From Massilia sp. BSC265 (GTDB lineage Bacteria > Pseudomonadota > Gammaproteobacteria > Burkholderiales > Burkholderiaceae_D), in assembly GCF_000740675.1 (NCBI RefSeq), contig NZ_JPXI01000042.1:124001-188000 (forward strand): a stretch of DNA of 64,000 nt, written 5' to 3'. The notes under the pieces were generated by a model, which was not told the origin of the DNA, ran no database searches, and saw nothing but the letters and a program-made list of their open reading frames with translations. This document shows positions 14,839 through 23,566 of this stretch, piece after piece. Position 1 is the first letter of the stretch. Each line of letters opens with the position of its first letter. A program made the position numbers and the translations under genes.

Positions 14839-15708
14839 ATGAGCGACGCACACAACGAACATCAATCCCTGATCCGCACGCCCAAGCAGCTCGTCGCCGC
14901 CGTAACAGGATTTTTCCTGGTCATCGTCATTGGTATCATCCTGCTTGTCATCTATGCCACCAGCGATCGCCTGACTGGCGCCGGAACGGACAGCCAGGCC
15001 AGCGGAGCCGTCGAAAGCCGTATCCGTCCGCTCGCCGATGAAGGCTTCAACCTCGTCGATGCCAATGCCCCACGGGTGTTGCAGGCCGGCGCTGCCGTGT
15101 ACACCGCCGTCTGCGCTGCCTGCCACGACAGTGGCGCCGCGGGCGCTCCCAAGACCGGCGATACCGGCTCCTGGTCTGCCCGTCTCGGCCAGGGTTACGA
15201 CACCCTGGTAAAACACGCGATCGAAGGCATCCGCGCCATGCCCGCCAAGGGCGGCAACCCGGACCTCGACGATGTCGAAGTTGCCCGCGCAGTCGTCTTC
15301 ATGGCCAACAAGAGCGGCGCCAGCTTCAAGGAGCCTGCCGCCCCTGCTCCTGCAGCCGCCGCAGCAGCCGCGCCAGCGGAAGCCCCGGCGGCAGCGCCGG
15401 CCGCAGCTGTGGCAGCGCCTGTGGCTGCCCCCGCCGCCGCGCCGGCAGTGGCCAGCGCCGACGCCGGCAAGAACGTGTTCGATACGGCCTGCATCGCCTG
15501 CCATGGCGCCGGCATCGCCGGTGCGCCCAAGCTGGGCGACAAGGCGGCTTGGACGGCCCGCCTGGCACAGGGCAATGCGGTCCTGTACGAACACGCCATC
15601 AAGGGTTTCCAGGGGAAAGCCGGCGTCATGCCGCCGAAAGGCGGTGCCGCCGTCAGCGATGCCGACGTCAAGGCTGCCGTCGACTACATGGTCGCTTCCG
15701 TCAAATAA
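14839..15708 (+). CDS. membrane-anchored di-haem c-type cytochrome (c5-like)
   Basis: This 289-residue protein has one N-terminal membrane helix (about 18-40), then two class I cytochrome c domains with haem motifs CAACH (92-96) and CIACH (218-222). They are joined by an Ala/Pro-rich linker (about 160-205), and the two domains share the GAAGAPK/GIAGAPK context. It is an electron carrier on the periplasmic face of the inner membrane; the partner oxidase is not encoded nearby. A GC-rich hairpin follows the stop. The gene lies immediately downstream of the tRNA-Arg used by the island and has host-like high GC. Confidence 0.92.
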   Translation: MSDAHNEHQSLIRTPKQLVAAVTGFFLVIVIGIILLVIYATSDRLTGAGTDSQASGAVESRIRPLADEGFNLVDANAPRVLQAGAAVYTAVCAACHDSGAAGAPKTGDTGSWSARLGQGYDTLVKHAIEGIRAMPAKGGNPDLDDVEVARAVVFMANKSGASFKEPAAPAPAAAAAAAPAEAPAAAPAAAVAAPVAAPAAAPAVASADAGKNVFDTACIACHGAGIAGAPKLGDKAAWTARLAQGNAVLYEHAIKGFQGKAGVMPPKGGAAVSDADVKAAVDYMVASVK

Positions 15709-15714
15709 AGCAAC

Positions 15715-15736
15715 AAGGGCGGCACTGGCCGCCCTT
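15715..15736 (+). terminator. hairpin after the cytochrome c gene
   Basis: AAGGGCGGC (15715-15723) pairs with GCCGCCCTT (15728-15736), 7 bases after the stop codon. The following stretch is TCTCT, not a clean T-tract. Confidence 0.6.
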
Positions 15737-15814
15737 CTCTCATGAGGCATGTCCGCCTGCTGGCCGACATGCCTTTTTTACGCCGTTTTCCTCCACCGGC
15801 AGTAGGCGGCGGCG

Positions 15815-16468
15815 CTAGCGGCGCTTCGCGCCTGCCTTGCGCCGGCGGGCCGCGACAAAGGCCAACAAGCCGGTACCGCCCAACAGCAGGATGCCTGGTT
15901 CCGGCACTTCGGCGGGCTGCGTGCTGACCAGGAACTCGAAGGCGATGACCTGCACGTTCCTGCCCCCTATCCCTTCAACCCCGACCAGTTCGAATTCATT
16001 GGGAAACTGGCCATCCCACGGGTCTCTCTGGGTGGCTTGCGAAGCCAGGTTCCCGGTGGTGTCGACGAGCGTGCCGCCCGGCTGCAGGAAGCTGATGCGT
16101 GCATCGATCAGGCGTACCGGGAACAGCAGGTCGAGGCCGTCGCCGAAAGTGCCGATGCCGAGGAGCGCTACATCGTCCTCTGCAGGAAACAAGTCGGTGT
16201 TGCCGGTCAGTGTGATGATGATCCGGCTGCTGGTCGCGTCGATGACCGTCTCGGTCTCGGTGACGAAAACGAAGCCGTTCCCGCGCTCGATTTGCTCCGG
16301 CCTGCCGTCGAACAGGAAGATGCCGGCGGCAGCGTTACCGCTTTGCAAGCCCTCCAGGTAGAGCGTATAGCTCGTACCGGTCGCGACGACCGGTATTGCA
16401 CTGGCTGGCGCCGCCAGCGCCAGCCAGGCCATGCACATCAAAACAAGGGACCGCCACTGCTTTTTCAT
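15815..16468 (-). CDS. PEP-CTERM sorting domain protein
   Basis: This 217-residue protein has a Sec signal peptide (MKKQWRSLVLMCMAWLALAAPASA) and a C-terminal PEP-CTERM tripartite signal: VPEP, a hydrophobic helix (GILLLGGTGLLAFVAA) and RRRKAGAKRR. It should be exported and processed by an exosortase of the EpsH/XrtA type. The middle domain is not recognised. I start at the ATG at 16468, which has GGGAGG 5 bases upstream. A TTG further up at 16510 falls inside the sigma-54 promoter element and cannot be the start. The promoter links it to PrsR. Confidence 0.9.
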   Translation of the reverse strand: MKKQWRSLVLMCMAWLALAAPASAIPVVATGTSYTLYLEGLQSGNAAAGIFLFDGRPEQIERGNGFVFVTETETVIDATSSRIIITLTGNTDLFPAEDDVALLGIGTFGDGLDLLFPVRLIDARISFLQPGGTLVDTTGNLASQATQRDPWDGQFPNEFELVGVEGIGGRNVQVIAFEFLVSTQPAEVPEPGILLLGGTGLLAFVAARRRKAGAKRR

Positions 16469-16504
16469 ATCGCCTCCCGGTTGTCTAGTCATCGAAGGAG
16501 AAAT

Positions 16505-16521
16505 AAGCAAGCAGCGTGCCT
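16505..16521 (-). promoter_or_regulatory. sigma-54 promoter of the PEP-CTERM gene
   Basis: The minus strand reads AGGCAC-GCTGC-TTGC-TT, matching the sigma-54 -24/-12 consensus (TGGCAC-N5-TTGC) except for the first base. Predicted start is near 16495, giving a leader of about 27 nt. An activator of the PrsR type is encoded in this window. Confidence 0.75.
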
Positions 16522-16622
16522 GAAAAAATCCACAGCGAAATCAAGACTTTCCATGCTGAGCAAGGAGTGCAGAGCGCGTTCTGTAAAAATGCTCGACAGC
16601 GCCTACCAACCGTTGGGCCTTC

Positions 16623-16638
16623 TGTCATGTGCATGACA
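16623..16638. promoter_or_regulatory. palindrome upstream of the sigma-54 promoter (possible activator site)
   Basis: TGTCATG-TG-CATGACA is a perfect 7-2-7 inverted repeat about 100 bp upstream of the -24 box, the usual distance for a sigma-54 activator binding site. It could be a PrsR site. It also lies upstream of the divergent beta-helix gene at 16979. Confidence 0.5.
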
Positions 16639-16978
16639 TCTGAGCCGTCCGCCATCTCACTGTCAAGCAAGGTTTGATTAAGAAAAGAAACTATTTGTCA
16701 AAACAACAGGACATATTGCACGCTCTGGCGTCAAGCCATCTCTGCAAAGATTCACTAAAAACTTGAAAGTTATGCACCAACTGCAGCGAATTCACAACAT
16801 ATTTGCCTCAATGGAAATTCTGTGCGGAATAAATTTTCATAGGGAAGTGTTGCGTCTACGCGATTTTTTCTTACAAATGGTTACGCATTTTCCTGTCCGC
16901 ATCATATACTCTGGAACAAATGTGTCGCCAAGAAATTTATTTAAGACACAAATCTTAGCTGAACGATCAGAGGAAACT

Positions 16979-18640
16979 ATGCGTCAACTCCGCTTTACCT
17001 TCACCCGTACCGCCCTCGCGCTCGCATGCGCCGCCGCCGCTGCATCCGCCTCGGCCGCTACTCTCTCCGTCGGCGCAGGAAAGACCTATGCCACGCCGTG
17101 CCAGGCTTTCGCCGCAGCCAAGAGCGGTGATGTCGTCGAGATCACCGGCAATGCCACCTACAGCGGCGACGTATGCGGCATCAGCGTCAGCAACCTGACG
17201 ATCCGCGGCGTGAACGGCCGCCCGAAGATCGATGCTGCCGGCAAGAATGCCATGGGCAAAGGTATCTGGGTCGTCCAGGGCAGCAACATCGTGATCGAAA
17301 ACGTCGAGATGTATGGCGCCAAGGTGCCTGACAAGAACGGCGCTGCACTGCGCCTGGAGGGCACCAACTTCACCCTGCGCTCGTCCTTCCTGCACGACAA
17401 CGAGAACGGCATCCTCAGCGGTGCAAATACTGCCAGCAACATCCTGATCGAGAATTCGGAATTTGCGCGCAATGGCTACGGTGACGGCTATTCCCATAAC
17501 CTGTATATCGGCAATGTGGGCAGCCTGACCTTCCGCTACAACTACTCGCATGATGCGAATGTCGGCCACAACCTGAAATCGCGTGCCCGCGTCAACACGA
17601 TTGCCTACAACCGCTTCTCGAGCACGCCTGCCGGCCAGGAAGGTTCGCGCAAGCCGAGCTACGAGGTCAACCTGCCGAATGCCGGTACCGCCTATGTCAT
17701 CGGCAACGTCATCCAGCAGCCGGCAAGCGGCAACAACCCGGCCTTGCTCGCTTTCGGCGAAGAAGGCGCAAGCAACCCGACCCAGGACCTGTACGTCATC
17801 AACAATACCTTCCTGAACGATGACAGCTCGCGCGGGACCTTCATCATGATCGGTAGCGGCGTCAGCACCCCGGCCCGCATCCAGAACAACATCTTCGGCG
17901 GCGTCGGCACCATGTCGACCCAGGCCAGCTCCATCGACAAGACCAACTACCGCAACCTGGCGCCGGCTTTCGTCAACCGTACCGCGTATGACCTGCGCCC
18001 GACACTCGCGGGCCTGGTGATCGATGCGGGCTCGGATCCGGGCACCAGCGCTGCCGGCGTGTCGCTGAAACCGGTCGCACAGTACCGTCACGTGGCAGGG
18101 TCCGAGACCCGTCCGGCCGGCATCCTGGACATCGGCGCCTATGAAGCCGCGGCTGTGGTAACGACGGCTCCGTCGCCTACCCCGACCGAACCGGCACCGG
18201 CCCCGTCGGCCGACGGCTGGACCCGCTGCGCCGCTGAAGGCGGCACCTGCTCCTTCACCGGCACGCGCCAGGTCCGCTACGGCGTCCCGGGCTATTACAA
18301 CTACAAGACGATTACCGGTTCGACCCCGTGCACCAACGCAGTGTTTGGCGACCCGAGGAAGTCGACGGCCAAGTACTGCGACTACGCCAACACCGAGACC
18401 GGCTCGTCGGCGCCGGCACCGGCGCCGACGGCTCCAGCCCCGGCCACCGAGACCTGGACCTTCTGCGCGAACGAGAACGGCGTGTGCTCCTTCAGCGGCA
18501 CCCGTGAAGTGCGCTACGGCGTGACCGGCTACTTCTTCAGCAAGGTCATCTCCGGCTCGACCCCGTGCTCCAACACGGTGTTCGGCGACCCGAAGAAGTC
18601 CACCGCGAAGGCCTGCTACTACTCCAGCATCACGCGCTAA
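16979..18640 (+). CDS. secreted right-handed parallel beta-helix protein with tandem Cys-rich C-terminal repeats
   Basis: This 553-residue protein starts at the ATG at 16979 (GAGG 6 bases upstream), giving a signal peptide ending in ASASAA. A parallel beta-helix domain follows (rungs such as SNILIENSEFARN and LYVINNTFLND). Pro/Thr/Ala linkers separate two C-terminal repeats of about 57 residues: GWTRCAAEGGTCSFTGTRQVRYG and TWTFCANENGVCSFSGTREVRYG, each ending in FGDP-KSTAK-C-Y. The repeats look like carbohydrate-binding modules stabilised by disulfides. An extracellular polysaccharide-degrading or polysaccharide-binding role is likely; the catalytic site was not assigned. Confidence 0.88.
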   Translation: MRQLRFTFTRTALALACAAAAASASAATLSVGAGKTYATPCQAFAAAKSGDVVEITGNATYSGDVCGISVSNLTIRGVNGRPKIDAAGKNAMGKGIWVVQGSNIVIENVEMYGAKVPDKNGAALRLEGTNFTLRSSFLHDNENGILSGANTASNILIENSEFARNGYGDGYSHNLYIGNVGSLTFRYNYSHDANVGHNLKSRARVNTIAYNRFSSTPAGQEGSRKPSYEVNLPNAGTAYVIGNVIQQPASGNNPALLAFGEEGASNPTQDLYVINNTFLNDDSSRGTFIMIGSGVSTPARIQNNIFGGVGTMSTQASSIDKTNYRNLAPAFVNRTAYDLRPTLAGLVIDAGSDPGTSAAGVSLKPVAQYRHVAGSETRPAGILDIGAYEAAAVVTTAPSPTPTEPAPAPSADGWTRCAAEGGTCSFTGTRQVRYGVPGYYNYKTITGSTPCTNAVFGDPRKSTAKYCDYANTETGSSAPAPAPTAPAPATETWTFCANENGVCSFSGTREVRYGVTGYFFSKVISGSTPCSNTVFGDPKKSTAKACYYSSITR

Positions 18641-18674
18641 GCAGCCCCTTGTCCCGCAGGCGCGGCGCGCCCGC

Positions 18675-18709
18675 AAAAAAGCCGTTCAGTGTGAACTGAA
18701 CGGCTTTTT
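18675..18709. terminator. bidirectional rho-independent terminator
   Basis: AAAAAAGCCGTTCAG and CTGAACGGCTTTTT (GCCGTTCAG 18681-18689 with CTGAACGGC 18696-18704) form a strong stem flanked by A and T tracts. It serves the beta-helix gene and the converging M13 peptidase gene. Confidence 0.9.
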
Positions 18710-18752
18710 CCATTGGTGGCGCCGGCCTGCGGTGCACACCGGCGGACTGCGC

Positions 18753-20813
18753 TTACCAGATGATCACGCGGTCCTGCGGCGCCAGGTACATCTTGTCGCC
18801 TTCCTTCACACCGAAGGCTTCGTAGAAGCCCGGCTGGTTCTTCAGCGTGCCGTTGGCGCGGAACTGCGCCGGCGAGTGCGGGTCGGTCTTGACCTGGTTG
18901 ATCTGGGCCGGCTCGCGCATCTTCGCGCGCCATACCTGGCCCCAGCCCATGTAGAAGCGCTGGTCACCCGACAGGCCGTTGATGACCGGGGCCTTCTTGC
19001 CCTTCAGGGACAGCTTGTAGGCCTTGTGGGCGATCGCCAGGCCCGAGTTGTCGCCGATGTTCTCGCCCAGGGTCAGTTCGCCGTTCACGTGGTAGCCCGG
19101 CAGCGGGCTGTAGGATGCGTACTGCTGCACCAGGACCTTGGTCTTCTCGGCGAAACGCTTGCCGTCTTCCTCGGTCCACCAGTTGCGCATGTTGCCGTCG
19201 CCGTCGTACTGCGAACCCTGGTCGTCGAAGCCATGGCTGATCTCGTGGCCGATCACCGCGCCGATGGCGCCGTAGTTCACCGCGTCGTCGGCGGCCATGT
19301 CGAAGAACGGCGGCTGCAGGATCGCGGCCGGGAACACGATCTCGTTCAGTTCCGGGTTGTAGTAGGCGTTGACGGTCTGCGGCGTCATCATCCATTCGTC
19401 GCGGTCGATCGGCTTGCCCAGCTTGTTCAGCTCGCGCTGGTATTCGACTTCGCGCGAACGCATCACGTTGCCCACCAGGTCGTCACGCTTGACGGTGAGG
19501 GACGAATAATCCTTCCACTTGTTCGGGTAGCCGATCTTCGGGTTGAACTTGGCCAGCTTGGCCTGGGCTTCCTTCTTGGTCGCCGGGCTCATCCAGTCCA
19601 GGGTGTCGATCGACTGGCGGTAGGCTGCCAAGAGGTTCTTCACCAGGGCTTCCATGCGTACCTTGCGCTCGGCCGGGAAGTGCTCCTTCACGTACAGCTT
19701 GCCGACCGCATCTCCCAGCGCGCCCTCGACGGTCGACACGCCGCGCTTCCAGCGCGGTTCCAGCTTCGGTGCGCCCGACAGGGCGGTGCCGTGGAAGGCG
19801 AAACGCTGGTCCACGAAGGCTTTGGAGAGGTAGCTGGCGTAGCCGTTCACGGTGTGCAGCTGCAGGTAGACCTTCCAGGTCTCGAGCGGCACGCGGTTCA
19901 CGATCTCGGCCATGCCCTTCAGGTAGCTCGGCTGGCTGACGATGACGTAGTCGGTCTTGCCCTGGATGCCGGCCTCACGCAGCCACGCATCCCACGCATA
20001 GCCGGGCGCGAGTTCGGCCAGCTTGGCCAGCTCGACCTTGTTGTAGGTCTTGATCGGGTCGCGGTTCTCGACCTTGGTCCACTGCACGCGCGCCAGCTCG
20101 GTCTCGAGCTCGACGATGGCCTTGGCATTCGCGGCGGCATTGGCGTCGCCCGACAGCGCCAGCATCTTCTCGACGTGCTGCTGGTACTTGGCGCGGGTGT
20201 CGGCCAGCTTGGCGTCATCGAGCTTCAGGTAGTAGTCGCGGTCCGGCATGCCCAGGCCGCCCTGGTACAGGTCGGCCACGTATCTGGTGGAATCCTTGGC
20301 GTCCTGGTGAATGTAGAAGCCGAAGGGCACGGTCACGCCGAGACGGCCCAGGCGCGCGAAGGTGGCCGGCAGTTCGGCCTTGTCCTTGATGGCGGCGATG
20401 CTCGCCAGCTCGCCCTTGAGCGGGGTAATGCCCAGCTGCTCGAGACGCGCTTCGTCCATGTAGCTGGCGAAGAAGTCGCCGATCATCTGCACTTCCGAAC
20501 CGGCCGGCGCGCCCTTGCTTGCGGCCGACTTCTCGATGATGGCGCGCAGCTGCGGCTGGGTGTCGTCGTGCAGCTTGTAGAAAGCGCCCCAGCTCGACTT
20601 GTCGGCCGGGATCTCGACGGTCTTGAGCCATTTGCCGTTCAGGTGCTGGAAGAAGTCGTCCTGCGGGCGCACGGCCGGCTCGACGTATTCGAGCGCGATG
20701 CCGGCCGACAGCTTCGGCGCGGCGCGGCTAGCGGTGGTGCTTTTTCCGGATTCTGCCTGGGCCATCGAGGCCACCAGGACGAGCGCCGCGGCGCTCAGGA
20801 TATGTCGTTTCAT
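18753..20813 (-). CDS. M13 family metallopeptidase (neprilysin/PepO-like), copy 1
   Basis: This 686-residue protein has a signal peptide (MKRHILSAAALVLVASMAQAE), the long M13 N-terminal helical domain (starting VRPQDDFFQHLNGKWLKT), and a C-terminal catalytic domain. Zinc ligands are in HEISH (523-527) with downstream GENIGDNSGLAIA (third ligand Glu), and the family NAYYNPELNEIVFPAAILQPPFF precedes them. It ends in the conserved APQDRVIIW. It is a periplasmic or extracellular oligopeptidase. The paralogue directly upstream in the same orientation shares order and motifs, so this is a tandem duplication. Confidence 0.95.
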   Translation of the reverse strand: MKRHILSAAALVLVASMAQAESGKSTTASRAAPKLSAGIALEYVEPAVRPQDDFFQHLNGKWLKTVEIPADKSSWGAFYKLHDDTQPQLRAIIEKSAASKGAPAGSEVQMIGDFFASYMDEARLEQLGITPLKGELASIAAIKDKAELPATFARLGRLGVTVPFGFYIHQDAKDSTRYVADLYQGGLGMPDRDYYLKLDDAKLADTRAKYQQHVEKMLALSGDANAAANAKAIVELETELARVQWTKVENRDPIKTYNKVELAKLAELAPGYAWDAWLREAGIQGKTDYVIVSQPSYLKGMAEIVNRVPLETWKVYLQLHTVNGYASYLSKAFVDQRFAFHGTALSGAPKLEPRWKRGVSTVEGALGDAVGKLYVKEHFPAERKVRMEALVKNLLAAYRQSIDTLDWMSPATKKEAQAKLAKFNPKIGYPNKWKDYSSLTVKRDDLVGNVMRSREVEYQRELNKLGKPIDRDEWMMTPQTVNAYYNPELNEIVFPAAILQPPFFDMAADDAVNYGAIGAVIGHEISHGFDDQGSQYDGDGNMRNWWTEEDGKRFAEKTKVLVQQYASYSPLPGYHVNGELTLGENIGDNSGLAIAHKAYKLSLKGKKAPVINGLSGDQRFYMGWGQVWRAKMREPAQINQVKTDPHSPAQFRANGTLKNQPGFYEAFGVKEGDKMYLAPQDRVIIW

Positions 20814-20854
20814 TCGGTCTCTCCGTTTATCCTTGTACTTGTCGTGAAGGACAA

Positions 20855-20878
20855 ACGGGCCGGCTTGCGCCGACCCGT
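20855..20878 (-). terminator. hairpin between the two M13 genes
   Basis: On the minus strand ACGGGTCGGC-GCAA-GCCGGCCCGT forms a 10-bp stem 20 bases after the stop of the upstream M13 gene, followed by a weak T stretch. It may partly separate the two transcripts. Confidence 0.55.
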
Positions 20879-20898
20879 CCTGTGTTACTCCTTGCCGC

Positions 20899-22980
20899 TT
20901 ACCAGATGATCACGCGGTCCTGCGGCGCCAGGTACATCTTGTCGCCCGGCTTGACGTTGAAGGCCTCGTAGAACTCGGGCATGTTCATCACGGTGCCGTT
21001 GGCGCGGAACTGGCCCGGCGAGTGCGGGTCGGTCTTGACCTGGTTGATCTGCGCCGCTTCGCGCATCTTCGAACGCCACACCTGGCCGAAGCCCATGAAG
21101 AAGCGCTGGTCGCCGGTCAAGCCGTCGATCACCGGGGCCGGCTTGCCGTTCAGCGACAGCTTGTAGGCCTTGTAGGCAATCGACAGGCCGGCGTTGTCGC
21201 CGATGTTCTCGCCCAGGGTCAGCTCGCCGTTGACGTTATAGCCCGGCAGCGGAGAGAAGGCGCTGAACTGCTTGACCAGCTTGTCGGTGCGGGCCTTGAA
21301 AGCGGCTTTGTCCTGCTCGGTCCACCAGTTGCGCAGGTTGCCGTCGCCGTCCGACTGGCTGCCCTTGTCGTCGAAGCCGTGGCCGATCTCGTGGCCGATC
21401 ACGGCGCCGATGGCGCCGTAGTTGACCGCGTCGTCGGCGCGCATGTCGAAGAACGGCGGCTGCAGGATCGCGGCCGGGAACACGATCTCGTTGGTCGTGC
21501 TGCGGTAGTAGGCGTTGACGGTCTGCGGCGTCATGCCCCATTCGGTGCGGTCGACCGGCTTGCCCAGCTTGTTCAGCTGGTAGTTGTACTTGAAGGTCGC
21601 GGTGCGCATCGCGTTGCCGACCAGGTCGTCACGCTGGATGCTCAGCTTCGAGTAATCGCGCCACTTGTCCGGATAGCCGATCTTCGGCGTGAACTTGGCC
21701 AGCTTGGCGCGGGCTTCCTTCTTGGTGTCCGGGCTCATCCACTCGAGCTTGTCGATCGACTGGCCATAAGCGACGATCAGATTCTTCACCAGCTCTTCCA
21801 TGCGCGCCTTGCGCTCGGCCGGGAAGTGCTCCTTCACGTACAGCTTGCCGACCGCTTCGCCCAGCGCGCCCTCGACCGCGCCCACGCCGCGCTTCCACAG
21901 CGGCGCCTGCTCGGTCACGCCCGACAAGGCGGTGCCGTAGAACGAGAAGCTCTGGTCCACGAAGGCCTTCGACAGGTACGGCGAGTACTCGCGCAGCAGC
22001 TGCCATTCGAAGTAGGACTTCAGGGTGGCCAGGTCGGTCTTGGCCAGCACCTCGTTCAGGCCCTGGAAGTAGCTCGGCTGGTTGACGATGATGGTGTCGA
22101 TCTTGTTGCCGACGCCCGAAGCGGCCAGGGCCGCCTTCCAGTCGTAACCCGGGGCCAGCTTGCCCAGCTCGGCCACGCTCATCTTGTTGTAGCGCTTGAC
22201 CGGGTCGCGGTTCTCGACGCGGGTCCACTGCACCTTGGCCAGCTCGGTCTCGAAATCGACGATGGCCTTGGCCTGGGCGGCAGCATCCTTCTCGCCGGCC
22301 AGCGCCAGGGTCTTCTCGACGTGCGCCAGGTACTTGGTACGGACTTCGGCCAGCTTGGCGTCGTCCTGCTTCAGGTAGTAGTCGCGGTCCGGCATACCAA
22401 GGCCGCTCTGCGAGATGTACACGACATGCTCGGTCGAGTTACGCATGTCCTGGCTGACGTAGATGCCGTACGGGCTCGACACGCCGATCTTCGCCAGGCG
22501 CGCGACCAGGCCCGGCAGGCCCTTCTTGTCCTTGAGGGTGCGGATCTTCTGCAGCTCGCCGCTCAAGGGCTTGATGCCCAGGGCTTCGCGGCGCGCTTCG
22601 TCCATGTAGCTGGCGTACAGGTCGCCGATCTTCTGGGTTTCCGAGCCGGTCTTGGCCGACTTGTCGGCCTGCGCGGCCTCGATGATGGCCTTGATCTGCG
22701 GATTGGTATCGTCGCGCAGCTTCATGAAGGTGCCCCAGCTCGACTTGTCGCTCGGGATCTCGGTCTCCTTCAGCCACTTGCCGTTCAGGTAGGTGAAGAA
22801 ATCATCCTGCGGGCGCACGCTGGTGTCGATGTATTGGGTGTCGATGCCCGAGATCGGCGCGGCGACCGCCTTGGCGTTTGCTGCGGTGGCGGCAGCTGCG
22901 CCGCCGGCCGGCTTGTCGGCCGCGGTGGCAAAGGCTGCCGCCAGGGACAGCGTCAGGGTGCTCAGAAGGATTCGCTTCAC
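20899..22980 (-). CDS. M13 family metallopeptidase (neprilysin/PepO-like), copy 2
   Basis: This 693-residue protein has a signal peptide (MKRILLSTLTLSLAAAFATAAD), an Ala-rich spacer, then the same M13 domain order as its neighbour. The zinc motif is HEIGH (530-534) and the third-ligand region is GENIGDNAGLSIA. It starts at a GTG preceded by GAGGA. The two proteins are strongly similar throughout. A terminator-like hairpin at 23017-23040 lies only 36 bases before the start codon, so attenuation or an upstream small transcript is possible. Confidence 0.95.
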   Translation of the reverse strand: MKRILLSTLTLSLAAAFATAADKPAGGAAAATAANAKAVAAPISGIDTQYIDTSVRPQDDFFTYLNGKWLKETEIPSDKSSWGTFMKLRDDTNPQIKAIIEAAQADKSAKTGSETQKIGDLYASYMDEARREALGIKPLSGELQKIRTLKDKKGLPGLVARLAKIGVSSPYGIYVSQDMRNSTEHVVYISQSGLGMPDRDYYLKQDDAKLAEVRTKYLAHVEKTLALAGEKDAAAQAKAIVDFETELAKVQWTRVENRDPVKRYNKMSVAELGKLAPGYDWKAALAASGVGNKIDTIIVNQPSYFQGLNEVLAKTDLATLKSYFEWQLLREYSPYLSKAFVDQSFSFYGTALSGVTEQAPLWKRGVGAVEGALGEAVGKLYVKEHFPAERKARMEELVKNLIVAYGQSIDKLEWMSPDTKKEARAKLAKFTPKIGYPDKWRDYSKLSIQRDDLVGNAMRTATFKYNYQLNKLGKPVDRTEWGMTPQTVNAYYRSTTNEIVFPAAILQPPFFDMRADDAVNYGAIGAVIGHEIGHGFDDKGSQSDGDGNLRNWWTEQDKAAFKARTDKLVKQFSAFSPLPGYNVNGELTLGENIGDNAGLSIAYKAYKLSLNGKPAPVIDGLTGDQRFFMGFGQVWRSKMREAAQINQVKTDPHSPGQFRANGTVMNMPEFYEAFNVKPGDKMYLAPQDRVIIW

Positions 22981-23566
22981 GGGGTGTCCTCGATTGCTTA
23001 GGAATTACTGGGTTAAAAAACGGCCGGCTTGTGGCCGGTCTCATCCTTGTGCGCCGCCAGTGTTCGACTGTTGGCCGTCTCGCCCACCGTCCTCGACGGT
23101 ATAGGCTCCAGGCATTCTAGCGGGTGAGCAAGGGGCAGCAACGGCCCGTCGGGCTTTTTTACTTTTCGATACATGCAGACAAGGTGATATCGCATATGCA
23201 TGTGTTGGTACGTCACAACAACATGGCGTGCGCCGGAGAGCGTTACTGCTGGGAATGTACAATCCCGATGCCGACACAGGAAGCGGGAATAAAAAAGCCC
23301 GCGGAGGGGGCCGCGGGCAAAGACCACTTCAAAAAGTGGAAAGAGAGAAAAACTGAGATTGACTATAGGTCCCCTCCCCCGCGTCCGCTTCGACTCTTAC
23401 AATTGCTTACCAAGCTGAGCACTCCGTAACAGCTCTTTACATTCCTCTAACGATTTGTCCTGCACATGGTTGGCCTGCTTCGCGGCGGCCCGCCTCGTTC
23501 GGGTTTATACTGAACTTGCGCTAACTCATGTGTAATCACGGCCGCAGCGCTCACATTGGGTGAACC
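22981..23566. other. intergenic region with minus-strand terminators but no clear gene
   Basis: No supportable protein gene. Two terminator-like hairpins point along the minus strand: 23017-23040 (CCGGCC/GGCCGG followed by T6) and 23295-23323 (GCCCGCGG/CCGCGGGC followed by T6). A third hairpin with a T6 on the plus strand lies near 23144-23160. No minus-strand gene lies upstream of them, so short non-coding transcripts are possible. Confidence 0.5.
23295..23323 (-). terminator. strong minus-strand rho-independent terminator without an obvious gene
   Basis: On the minus strand GCCCGCGG-CCCCCT-CCGCGGGC is followed by TTTTTT. The gene to its right is on the plus strand, so the terminated transcript is unidentified. 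Confidence 0.7.

Noticed and set aside
16469..16510. Longer PEP-CTERM start at TTG 16510
   Set aside because: The TTG lies inside the sigma-54 -12 element, so it cannot be in the mRNA; the ATG at 16468 has a good ribosome site and signal peptide.
23041..23277. 78-residue minus-strand frame
   Set aside because: No ribosome site or motif; it covers several hairpins and ends near a terminator.
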